A stretch of 23,347 nucleotides of DNA from Rhizopus sp. PT2906. Taxonomy: Eukaryota > Mucoromycota > Mucoromycetes > Mucorales > Rhizopodaceae. The position numbers and the translations under genes were made by a program. Positions 12,001 to 19,800 of this stretch are shown one piece after another; the first letter of the stretch is position 1, and each line of letters opens with the position of its first letter. The notes below the pieces were generated by a model. It was not told the origin of the DNA. It saw only the letters and a list, made by a program, of their open reading frames with translations, and searched no databases. Where the stretch lies: contig JAMYHX010000592.1 of the NCBI GenBank assembly GCA_025529335.1, forward strand, positions 1-23,347. The letters run 5' to 3'.

Positions 12001-13896
12001 TGATAGAACTTATGGGAAGAAATGGAGCAAAGTTAAAGAATTTGAATCGTGACATTTTGAAAAAGCTTGCAGCGTATGTAGACGATGTGGTCATGAAGCA
12101 AAAGCCTTCTTCAAGATCTGGGGCTGATTTGCTAAAATCATATTCACCTTGGTTAGCTTCATTCAAGAGTAGTGAATTTGAGGAGGTAACATAAAGATTC
12201 AAAATGAATTTTCAACCTTCTCATCCTTTTTACATTAGCAACTCGAAGTCCCTGGCCAATATAACGGTTTAAGTAAACCCTATCCAGAATTGCATGCCAA
12301 GGTAGCAAGCATTGATGGTAGAGTGTTGGTGATGTCTTCTATTAGAAAACCCAAAAGAATTCGCATATATGGCACTGATGAAAAAGAGTATCTATTTCTG
12401 GTAAAAGGAGGCGAGGACCTTCGTCTTGATCAGCGTATCGAACAGGTGTTCACTGTGATGAATGATATGGTTTCAAAAAACTCATTCTGTTCATCACAAA
12501 ACATCCAAATTTCAACATATAATGTAAGTGTGCTTTAAATATATAGTCTGTACTGACTATGGGTGCATAGGTTATACCAATGACTACCAGTCTTGGATTA
12601 ATTGAATGGGTTGACAATACAAAACCCCTTCGAGCCTGTATTGAAGAGCAAGTAGACACACCAGCGAGAATATCTCATATGCAAGACAAATACCGTTCTT
12701 GGATAGCTCAAAAGGGAGGAAAGGGAATACGTAAGTTTTAAATTGAAAAAGGATAGACTAGATAACACGTTTTGGCTATAGTTGGCTATCAAAAGGCTTT
12801 CTCATTGCCTCGAGAACAAATAGCTGAGCATTATCGTGAAGTATCCGTGCTTGTTAAACGCACTCTTTTACGTGATTACTTGATGAAATTGGCGGCATCC
12901 CCCGAAGCCTTTTTGTTCTTAAGAAAAGATTTTGCCCATAGTTTAGCTTGTATATCTATTTTTGGATATATCCTTGGTATAGGTGATAGACATTTGGAGA
13001 ACTTTTTATTGGACATGAAGAGGTAAAAAAAATAAAAAAAAAATGGCAAGCCTATTCCCTAAGGTGTAGTATTAACAAATATATAGTGGCCGTTTGATTC
13101 CTATTGACTTTGGTCATGCATTCGGATCAGCAACTGAAATATTACCCATCCCTGAAATTGTTCCATTCCGTTTAACACAGCAATTGGTTGGTGCTCTAGA
13201 ACCATTAGGCGTATCTGGTATTTTGGAGATAGCTATGGTCAATGTGCTAGAGGGTATGTATAATAAGGATTTATTTAGTTCATATTGAAGCTAACTATGT
13301 TGTCAATACACTTAGCTATTCAAAACGACAAGGACTTGTTACTAAATATTATGGATATCTTTGTAAAGGAGCCATTATTAGATTGGAAAAAGGCAGCAGT
13401 AAAACAGGCCAAGCATCAGAGTAAGAATATGTCGTTATTATTAAAAGGACAAGTTAATGATTGGTGTATCTTATATAGAAACTGAGCGAGGCAGTAATGT
13501 CTCTCGAGAAAACAGTTTGACTGAGCCAAGCTCGTCTTCTTCAACCACAGATGAAATCAAATGGTATCCACAAAAGAAGCTAGAGATTGCCAAAAGAAAA
13601 CTGGAAGGTGACAACCCTGTGGGTATGTATAACCCTATTGTTACCCAGCTACTGCTAACGTGATCTCTTTTAAAAAAGATATTGTTGTGGATGAACTAAC
13701 AAATGGTCATGCCAAATTCACGTACTATGAGTCAGCATGTAAAGTAGCACAGGGAGAACCTACGGAAAACGTTAGAGCAAAGTTACTTGGTAAACGTTGT
13801 GCAGATCCAAAAGAACAGGTTCAGTGCTTGATAGATCTAGCTACTGACCCTGCTGTTCTTGGCTTAATGTGGATTGGATGGCAGTCTTTCTTGTAA
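1..13896 (+). CDS. PRKDC: DNA-dependent protein kinase catalytic subunit (DNA-PKcs), 5'-partial, 46 exons
   Basis: PIKK-family Ser/Thr kinase that binds Ku at DNA ends in non-homologous end joining (family knowledge). My exon model is 1-165, 224-280, 330-514, 575-831, 888-1537, 1590-2238, 2290-3159, 3205-3912, 3960-4231, 4281-4349, 4405-4563, 4622-4653, 4705-4936, 4996-5072, 5123-5326, 5383-5605, 5679-6151, 6215-6239, 6296-6817, 6950-7060, 7120-7344, 7391-7471, 7528-7902, 7956-8152, 8206-8419, 8476-8654, 8706-8896, 8954-9090, 9149-9371, 9424-9576, 9630-9856, 9905-10231, 10285-10385, 10434-10533, 10587-10841, 10892-11134, 11187-11426, 11483-11803, 11862-12185, 12239-12523, 12571-12730, 12782-13022, 13087-13253, 13316-13420, 13479-13622, 13679-13896. 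It totals 11,373 nt, or 3,790 residues, in one frame throughout. Human DNA-PKcs has about 4,128 residues, so only roughly the first 330 should lie outside the window. Resemblance to the human protein runs end to end: IRGIGYFS near 406, QIIHWFTNN in NUC194 near 2540, SYRVGDLPDIQI near 8886, the kinase core and a FATC ending GWQSFL. The least certain junction is the 132-nt intron 6818-6949. Confidence 0.96.
5606..5678 (+). other. U12-type AT-AC intron in the DNA-PKcs gene
   Basis: The preceding exon ends FKLIQ in phase 0 and the next begins ALYELLPSEL. Joined, they match the human KILDVMYSRLP region. No GT-AG pair fits this gap. The intervening 73 nt start ATATCCTTTTT, which matches the U12 5' splice-site consensus (A/G)TATCCTTT. 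They contain TCCTTAAC at 5659-5666, matching the U12 branch consensus, and they end TTTAC. The branch adenosine lies 13-14 nt from the 3' end, inside the usual U12 range. Confidence 0.93.
6215..6239 (+). other. 25-nt microexon of the DNA-PKcs gene
   Basis: The microexon is flanked by introns of 63 nt (6152-6214) and 56 nt (6240-6295). It completes one Ser codon and adds FTQPSLSE, restoring frame between LNGS and VILQNSLEP. It lies in the low-complexity linker equivalent to the region around the PQR autophosphorylation cluster of human DNA-PKcs, and it carries a Thr-Gln (TQ) site. Confidence 0.8.
8476..8654 (+). other. ABCDE-like phosphocluster exon of DNA-PKcs
   Basis: This exon encodes the linker between the HEAT array and the FAT region. 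It contains EFTRTQTLAG, which lines up with FTLTQTADG of human DNA-PKcs around Thr2609, and a second TQ in PLQTQEAD. The TQ codons start at 8539 and 8587. PIKKs favour S/T-Q sites, so this is probably a conserved autophosphorylation segment (inference). Confidence 0.7.
11135..11186 (+). other. GC-AG intron in the DNA-PKcs gene
   Basis: The exon ending TVTVEQ is followed by CAG|GCAAGT and the intron closes with TTTGTAG before DTLYTNCLWKLG. Reading through meets a stop at 11168. The only nearby GT donor gives the wrong phase and a stop. Apart from the C at +2, the donor matches the consensus very well, as is typical of GC-AG introns. Confidence 0.85.
12239..13896 (+). other. PRKDC: PI3K-like kinase core and FATC of DNA-PKcs
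   Basis: C-terminal catalytic part of the gene above. The region before the hinge reads LVKGGEDLR, with the presumed ATP-contacting Lys at 12404. The catalytic loop reads GIGDRHLENFLL, with Asp at 12985. The metal-binding DFG lies in PIDFGHAFGSAT, with Asp at 13106. The stretch DIFVKEPLLDWKK near 13348 matches the post-kinase segment of DNA-PKcs. The last exon encodes the FATC domain, with DPAVLGLMWIGWQSFL at the extreme C-terminus. All catalytic motifs are intact, so the kinase should be active. One oddity is LRLDQR where the family has the near-invariant LRQDQR or LRQDE. Confidence 0.95.
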
Positions 13897-13938
13897 ATCA
13901 AAGTAAAAAGACCATCATTTTGCTTATTATACTAGTAA

Positions 13939-13944
13939 AATAAA
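13939..13944 (+). terminator. Poly(A) signal AATAAA, DNA-PKcs gene
   Basis: Consensus AATAAA about 43 nt after the stop codon, in AT-rich DNA. Confidence 0.5.
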
Positions 13945-14475
13945 GAATATCGCTGCATCTATAGTGCTTCTATAGCATATTTATAGTCAGCATAATTGTA
14001 GTATAAGTTCTCACAGTGCAACATTATTCAAGCATTCGCTTCAGTGCATGCGCAATCCAAAGTGTCAGATTCGAATTCAAACAATCGGATTACTAGTTAT
14101 TAGATATACATTAAAAGTTCAAAAAGTAGAAAAAAAAAAAGGGATCATAGTCTTGGCCTGATTCTAGCATGAATGAATTAAGATGCCTTGAAAGAAAAAC
14201 GAACTATCAGAGCGTAGCACAAACAAAATCTTGATACTTTTGTACTATTCGTGTAACATCATAATCAAAGAACAATGCAGTTTTATTGAAGACTAATGCA
14301 TTTTGGCATTAAAGAAATCATAAAGACACACTGACATGTTTTCTTATAATGTCTTATTTGTTTAAAGAAAAGGTTTAAAGTCTTTTCTTTTCTTTTGACA
14401 ACAAAAGCGCTATCATAACCAAGAGTACAGAATATTCCCGCTGTTATTTAAAGAAGCGCTAAATAACAAGAGATA

Positions 14476-14515
14476 CTTCTTTTTTTTTTCCCCTTCTTCC
14501 CTTTTTTTTTTTCTT
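14476..14515 (+). promoter_or_regulatory. Pyrimidine-rich promoter/leader tract
   Basis: About 40 nt of almost pure T/C (T-rich with CCCC and CCC blocks) ending 25 nt before the ATG at 14541. Similar coding-strand pyrimidine tracts precede most other starts in the window. A TATATAAA at 14530-14537 lies too close to the ATG to be a normal TATA box for it. Confidence 0.45.
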
Positions 14516-14540
14516 ACCGTAGACCAATGTATATAAATCC

Positions 14541-15325
14541 ATGAAGGTCCTTGTATTGGTTCTATCTACATTAGCTATATGCATTCATTCAATATTATGT
14601 ATTCAAAATGAATGCACTTTTCCGTGCTTGCATAATAATGAAGTATGTGAAGTAACGAGTGATTATTCTAGATGTGTAATCAAGACAAACACAACAAGGT
14701 AAACATTTACCTGGTAGTAATTCACCAGTCCAATCTAATCTGTACAACTCACAGGTGGATTCTGACGAGTGCAACATCGGTACCAGTTTTTGTAGGTAAC
14801 ACAACCGCACAGCTGGGAGAACCCTGCGAGCGGCCACCTATCACCAATACAACAAGAACGTACGATCCATTCTACGGCAACTGTGCACGGTTCCTGTACT
14901 GTGGCTTGTCTGGGGTATGTATGCCTAAACTACACCATGGCGAGGTCTGTGAATCTTCAAGTCAATGTGTTCACAAACTGGTATGTGTCAACAGGACCTG
15001 TCAGTTTGCCTCGCCGTCGATAACCAGTAGCCTTAATACAGTTCATATCATACTCTATACCTTGGGCACAGTAGTTATCATCTCCATCATGCTGTGCATC
15101 TATATTAAGGCCAAACATATAAAGAATCAGAAGAGAGAAAGAGGCGGATCAAGTATGGCCCAAGCACAATCATTACCAACCACAACAGTATTGACTACGC
15201 CAGCGACAAATCCTGTAAATCAGCATGCGGTTTCTAGGATATTAGAAGCCAACTTTAGTCGTGATGTTCTATCTGAACGACAATTACATGACAAGTCCCA
15301 GGCACCGCCGCCTTATTCTCCATAA
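14541..15325 (+). CDS. Cys-rich single-pass membrane protein with C-terminal PPPY motif
   Basis: Two exons, 14541-14698 and 14755-15325 (intron 56 nt, GTAAAC...ACAG), give 242 residues. Residues 1-20 are a signal peptide (MKVLVLVLSTLAICIHSILC). The ectodomain (about 21-148) has around a dozen Cys and four N-X-T sequons (NTT three times, NRT). Its second half has an 8-Cys pattern (EPC...NC...LYC...GVC...EVC...QC...LVC...RTC) loosely like Dickkopf- or EGF-type modules. A transmembrane helix spans about 149-171, followed by basic residues. The 70-residue tail ends APPPYSP, which contains a PPxY motif (237-240), the ligand of WW domains. This suggests a cell-surface protein coupled to a Nedd4/Rsp5 ligase (inference). 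I do not recognise the family. The ATG at 14541 is the only start that gives a signal peptide. Confidence 0.8.
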
Positions 15326-15398
15326 GGAAACGATACCCCCTTCTCAGAATCTCTAGCGATTCATCGAATACTAAACGTTGATATCTTGTAGTCTTTTG

Positions 15399-15404
15399 AA
15401 TAAA
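15399..15404 (+). terminator. Poly(A) signal AATAAA
   Basis: AATAAA 74 nt after the stop of the PPPY membrane protein. A second copy lies at 15416-15421. Confidence 0.45.
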
Positions 15405-15753
15405 AATATTGTACAAATAAACAAAGTAAAAGCGCTTCTTGCTGCAGTTTATATACATTGTTACTTGTAATAAAAAAACATGGTATTTTTACGATTTCTG
15501 TAACCGAGAAAAGAAGAGAAAGAGTAGTAAAATCAATTTATACAAACATTACAACATTTTTTCCTACAACAGCGCGTTGAATGCTTCTGAAAACATATGT
15601 TGACCATTTTAATTTTTGTGTAGACCACTTTGACTAAATGCAAGCCAGACAAACACCTTGTTTTTCATGTACGGTTTGGTTTGTTCTGCTATTGTTATGG
15701 CTAAAGCTGCCTATCTTATTGTAAATACCAGGATGGTCGCTAGCTTATTTTAA

Positions 15754-16322
15754 TTAATTCTTACCCTTTCGATGCATATATTCATGGTTAATAAATCTAT
15801 TACGACGCCTATTCGTATCATTTGCCTTACAGTGATATGAAGTTTTTGGACGTATACTTGTTACATCCATAAGTCTGATATCGCTTTCATCGCTGCCATC
15901 GCAGAAGAAAATGAACAGTATTATCGTGCAGCAACTTTCTGAAGAGGTCTAAAGATAATTGACACTTGCTCTTAGTAATCTCAACAACATGATACTGAAC
16001 AGACCTCTTGTGGTACAAGTTATCAACAAAGCAGACTATGAGGTAGTACCTCTAGTCTTGAACATCTCGGTCTGTTCGAGTCTGCTATATTGGCAAGAAT
16101 ACTCTCAAAAAGCCTTTCTTCATATCCTTCCTTTGTAAACCTCAATCCTTTGATATCATCTTCTATTTCGGCTACCTGAGATGATGTGACGATAGTGGCT
16201 AGAACAAAGGTTACTGGGCATTTCTTTACAACTGCTGTGCATTTGGAACATGGGCTTAATTTACCGGTCAAAAGTATATTACGCTTTTCTCTCTGATGTT
16301 TTTCTGGGCCAGCTCTATGCAA
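15754..16322 (-). other. Possible gene relic or unresolved multi-exon gene
   Basis: Two stretches on the minus strand read like protein. 16023-16322 (99 codons, no ATG start) includes a charged helix-like part, KGLRFTKEGYEERLFESIL, after a CSKC/KKCP cysteine group. 15754-15948 (about 64 codons) includes MDVTSIRPKTSYHCK and ends in a basic tail, INHEYMHRKGKN. Between them are several stops and possible splice signals (for example CTTTAG just before the second stretch). I could not join them with confidence and recognise no family. It may be a decayed gene, a transposon remnant or chance. Confidence 0.2.
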
Positions 16323-16658
16323 AATGAAATTCAGGTTTCAGAGATGTATTGCTTGTTTCATACTCTTTGCTTTTAGAAACAGATTTGCAAAGTAGCTTTT
16401 TCATTCTGCTGCTCTTAAAGTTATGTATGAATGCATATTTGGTAAAAATAAAGCATGAATACATCAGCGTCATTTTAAGTCAAGATAGAAACCTCATGAT
16501 TAAAACTATTGACTCAGGTATAAAATAAGATCATTAGACAGTATCTGTCACTTCGTCTCCTTTGGTCAATAGTAACGATTTAGAATAGTCAAAGAATAAG
16601 ATGAGAGCTTGTATTATTATTTTTTAATTCCACCTCTATTAATCAAAATGTTTACTGT

Positions 16659-17972
16659 TTAGTATTTTTTTGGATCAGCCTCTTTTCGCCATGCTGATGG
16701 ATGCCTTAAATCCTCAATGACCCAGGGATGACGTTTGACTTGATCCAAGGTGATTCTCTTTTCTGGATCCTTCTCCAGCAGTTTAGATAACAAATCTTTT
16801 AAATCATCCGATGTTTCAAACCCCACCTGGGTTGCATCAGGAAACACGAGAGGAGTGTTCAGAATGACTTCGAATAGCTCATATTCGCTTGCAGCCGTGA
16901 ATGGACATTGACCGTAAAGCAAACAGTAAAGAGTGACACCAGCTGCCCAGACGTCAATTGCTTTTGTAATCTTCCAGAGATGCTGTGGACTGCAAAGTTC
17001 GGGAGCAAAGAAGGCCGGAGTGCCAGCAGTTTCTTCTAAATCCTTTTCAATATTATCGTCATAATGAGCATTGGGGCCAGCCAAACGTTCATTAAAGTAA
17101 GACACGCCAAAGTCAGATATTTTAACATTCTTGTTGTCTTTGGTGTAGAGAAGATTCGAGGGCTTGATATCGCGATGGATAATGCCTTGATAATGGACTA
17201 GAATATACTTTTAACATTAGATAACATGCCATGATTATAGCATTTACTGTAATCTAATCCACTGACAAGATCTCTGAATATTTGACGGGCTTGGCTTACA
17301 GATAGAACGGGTTCGTCATCAGGCGTTCTCCAAACAATCTCGCCACCTTCCATATATTCTAAAACTGAAAAAAGAGAGACATGAGCGACGACAGTAATAG
17401 AATATGCATAAATTCTTGTTTTACCCATATATATTTTCTTGCTTGAATAATCATCAATGACTTCTTGCAGCCGAACAACGTGTGGATGAGCACACTTTTG
17501 AAGGATCGCAATCTCCCTTCGAATCCTTTGTTCACCATCTGTATCTCTTGATTTCCTTAGTGGTCCATAGCCTAATTGTCTTTTCCTTGATTGTTTGTCA
17601 ACCACTTTAATTGCCTTAAAGTACGATGGTTGTTATTAAAGTGTATCATGTATGATTTTGTATATATACCACGAGTTCACCCGTATCTAAATCTTGAGCC
17701 AATTTGACTTTACCATGCATGCCTCTTCCAATCTCTCTAAGGATCATGTAGTTGTTTAGTATTTTATTTCCTGTGCCTGGATCATAATCTTTATATGCTA
17801 TATTTGACACCCGCACAGGTAGATGCTCTGGTGTTGATCTAAAAAAGTAAAACCATTTTATAAGTGGCTTTTTATTTGATGTCGTTGGTTCCGCGGGTTT
17901 CCATTGTTGTAAGTGTTGTCTAGGTACTAAGTTCTTGATGAGTGCGAATGTACTGTTGCTATTATTATGCAT
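16659..17972 (-). CDS. CaMKK-like Ser/Thr protein kinase
   Basis: Four exons on the minus strand (17972-17670, 17614-17425, 17364-17248, 17197-16659) join in frame to 382 residues. Introns are 55, 60 and 50 nt. The kinase has a Gly loop GRGMHGKV (82-88), VAIK with Lys104 formed at the first splice junction, a basic insert KSRDTDGEQRIRREI typical of CaMKK/SnRK-kinase kinases, HRDIKPSN (Asp213), SDFG (Asp232), and activation loop ETAGTPAFFAPE. Relatives are animal CaMKK and fungal Ssp1 and Sak1/Tos3/Elm1, which phosphorylate the AMPK/SNF1 activation loop. The protein stops about 15 residues after the HPWV end of the kinase domain, so the usual CaM-binding/autoinhibitory tail is absent. I chose the ATG at 17972 because no ATG lies upstream in frame and a pyrimidine tract precedes it. 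The WFYFF stretch near residue 40 is encoded by intron-like sequence, but I found no in-phase donor to remove it. Confidence 0.9.
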
Positions 17973-18160
17973 TGAAAAAATAACGAAAAAGAATAAAAGA
18001 AAGAAATAGGAAAACAATTGTTTATAAGGAATAAAAAGGCATGATGCTTCGGGGTTTGAATGTGTTTCTATTGTCAATGGCAACTGTTTCTTTCCTGTGG
18101 TTTTTTTTTCTTGTTTTTATCTCGACTCCCTACCAAACTTCTTAAATAGACAAGTCCTTA
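17973..18160. promoter_or_regulatory. Shared divergent promoter region (188 bp)
   Basis: The minus-strand CaMKK-like kinase and the plus-strand PA-TM-RING gene start 188 bp apart, head to head. On the kinase coding strand the DNA just upstream of its ATG is pyrimidine-rich (17975-18015). On the other strand a T-rich tract at 18101-18120 precedes the ligase start. Both promoters and 5' UTRs must fit here. I see no clear TATA box. Confidence 0.55.
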
Positions 18161-19147
18161 ATGAAACTCCTCAAGTTGTTATCCTTTTCTCTGTTCCCCT
18201 TTGCTTATGCGTCAACACATGTCACGGTAAATAAGGGAGCATAAATTAAATTAAATAAATGGCCGAACCATATCATGTAGATATCAAACGAGACTTTTCA
18301 TGACCGTATAGCAGCATTTGGACCAAGAATATCTCCTAACGGAAAATTAGGCTTTTTAGCAGAACCAGTCTCAGATCCAACAGGATGTAGTGTGGTTGAG
18401 CCACCATGTACAGACTGGATCGCACTCGTCAGAAGAGGTGGATGCTCATTTATAAGTAAAGTACGAGCCATGCAAAAGAGTGGAGCAACAGCTGTCATTG
18501 TAGGTGACCCAGATAAAAGACAGTGGATTACTATGTGTGCTTCAGGTAAATTGAATAATTGCAAAGCCAATTGATTTTTATACACACAGTAAAATAGGTG
18601 ACACATCAGATATTATAATTCCAAGTGTATTTTTAGCAGAAAGTGAATATAAAAGGATATTACATTTAACCCAGTTATTCAAATCACCTTTAATGATTAT
18701 ATTGCAACAAGAGTACACAGAGACAATCAATTGGTAATGAAGTAACGATTATAAAGTATTGAGGCTAATACCATAAAAAGGCCATTCGTCATTTTATTTT
18801 CCCCTTGCGCCATATTATTAATCACCTATGCATATTGTAAAGTTAGACAGGGAGTTAAAAGAAGAAGACAGCTATCGATTGTTTCAAATTTGGGTGTCAA
18901 ATTATATCATGATCAAAAAGAAGAAGAATCTTGTTCGATTTGTTTACAAGAATACAAAGAAAACGATTCGTTGCGTTTGTTACCATGCCAACATCAATTT
19001 CATAAAGATTGTATTGATGCTTGGCTGTTGACACAGAATGGATGGGTAAGTAAATATGGTTTCCATGTCTACAAAAGCCTTATTCTCCTTTTTTTATATT
19101 ATCAGTGTCCTATTTGTAAACATGGCATAACATTATCAAGTGCGTAG
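18161..19147 (+). CDS. PA-TM-RING E3 ubiquitin ligase (RNF13/GRAIL-like)
   Basis: Five exons (18161-18226, 18281-18545, 18598-18733, 18781-19045, 19106-19147) give 257 residues. Order: signal peptide (about 1-18); protease-associated (PA) domain (about 25-150) with the hallmark ALVRRGGCSFISKVRAMQ and a later DTSDIIIPSVF; one membrane helix PFVILFSPCAILLITYAY (157-174); a basic juxtamembrane stretch (KRRRQ); and a RING-H2 finger CSIC-x14-C-x-H-x2-H-x2-C-x11-CPIC (207-248). The protein ends nine residues later. PA-TM-RING proteins are endomembrane ligases that present the PA domain to the lumen and the RING to the cytosol. This is a compact member with no extended C-tail. The second intron ends at AATAG (18597); the earlier CACAG at 18589 would shift frame into a stop. 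Confidence 0.92.
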
Positions 19148-19155
19148 ATGTTGTA

Positions 19156-19161
19156 AATAAA
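19156..19161 (+). terminator. Poly(A) signal AATAAA, PA-TM-RING gene
   Basis: AATAAA begins 9 nt after the stop codon. This is unusually close but the best candidate before the next gene. Confidence 0.4.
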
Positions 19162-19286
19162 TTGCAAAATAGTGACGGCCAAAGATCATACTTATATGGG
19201 GATTAAGCTTAGGAGGTATGCCTCCCATACACAATTAATCTTAATCCATCTATGTTTGCCCACTTTTTCTTCTTCTTATACCTTCA

Positions 19287-19673
19287 ATGTCTTTCCATCT
19301 AGAAACACCTTCACTCTTATTTCCTTCATTATTTACTAAACAGCAACAATCAACCATAGTGAGTCGATCGGTTTCCTTACCAAATTATAGTCACATTTAT
19401 TATTATGACAAAGAAGACGAAAGTGAACTATCTAATGTCAGCGCTCGACCCTATCAAAATCAATTGGCCTTACCTTCCAGACATCAATTTCAATCATTAC
19501 GTGGTCTATCACAAAGAAAAGACCAATATGAAGATACTAGTAAGCCATCAATAGCCATTCGCGTATCTCTGCCCATGCCCTCTATAGCTGCTGCTTCAGT
19601 AGCAAAGTCAAGGCGAATCAAATTAATCAAGGCTCAAATGGAACCTTTGATTAGACCACGCCGATCATTTTAA
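19287..19673 (+). CDS. Small uncharacterised protein, 128 aa
   Basis: A single-exon frame of 128 residues with an ATG preceded by a pyrimidine tract (19261-19275), the same leader style as its neighbours, and followed at once by AATAAA. There is no signal peptide or membrane helix. The composition is polar, Ser- and Gln-rich in the first two thirds (KQQQS, a YYYDKEDESE acidic patch). The C-terminal third is basic, with KSRRIKLIK and a final RPRRSF. I do not recognise a family. A possible donor (AGTAAG near 19540) leaves open further splicing. It could instead be the 5' or 3' region of a longer transcript. Confidence 0.5.
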   Translation: MSFHLETPSLLFPSLFTKQQQSTIVSRSVSLPNYSHIYYYDKEDESELSNVSARPYQNQLALPSRHQFQSLRGLSQRKDQYEDTSKPSIAIRVSLPMPSIAAASVAKSRRIKLIKAQMEPLIRPRRSF

Positions 19674-19678
19674 TCATA

Positions 19679-19684
19679 AATAAA
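19679..19684 (+). terminator. Poly(A) signal AATAAA
   Basis: AATAAA 5 nt after the stop of the 128-aa ORF. Support for a transcript end here is modest. Confidence 0.35.
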
Positions 19685-19800
19685 CATGTTATTCTGCATT
19701 ATCACTTCATTCTCTGCTTACGTAATTAATTCAATCGAATATCATTGGTCTACGTGGCTATAGTATTTCTGCCCTTTTCTTTATCCTTTTTATTCTCAAG

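Larger units (their letters stand above)
13897..14540. other. Intergenic region: 3' UTR and upstream region
   Basis: This 644-bp spacer has no plausible coding segment. It holds the presumed 3' end of the DNA-PKcs transcript, AT-rich DNA, a short CTTTT repeat near 14383-14397, and the pyrimidine-rich leader of the next gene. I see no RNA gene or mobile element. Confidence 0.5.
15326..16658. other. Long spacer between the membrane-protein and CaMKK genes
   Basis: About 1.3 kb with no confident gene. It holds the 3' UTR of the upstream gene, the 3' UTR of the minus-strand kinase, and weakly coding-like minus-strand segments described in the next entry. A 9-bp inverted repeat (AAGAGGTCT at 15942-15950 with AGACCTCTT at 16001-16009) is present but could be chance. 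Confidence 0.4.

Noticed and set aside
13379..13500. Apparent +1 frameshift just after the kinase domain
   Set aside because: A 58-nt intron (13421-13478, GTAAGA...TATAG) explains the frame change. The short 26-nt alternative is not a credible intron.
14530..14537. TATATAAA as TATA box for the membrane-protein gene
   Set aside because: It lies 4 nt before the ATG. A TATA-directed start would fall inside the signal-peptide codons.
15942..16009. Inverted repeat as a transposon end
   Set aside because: Only 9 bp with a 50-bp gap, no target-site duplication and no transposase nearby.
17973..18083. N-terminal extension of the CaMKK-like kinase with a hydrophobic FFLLFFFV stretch
   Set aside because: The extension starts with TTG, has no ATG, and its hydrophobic part is just the pyrimidine-rich leader translated.
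18546..18597. Acceptor CACAG at 18589 in the PA-TM-RING gene
   Set aside because: It produces an immediate in-frame stop. AATAG at 18597 keeps the PA domain open.
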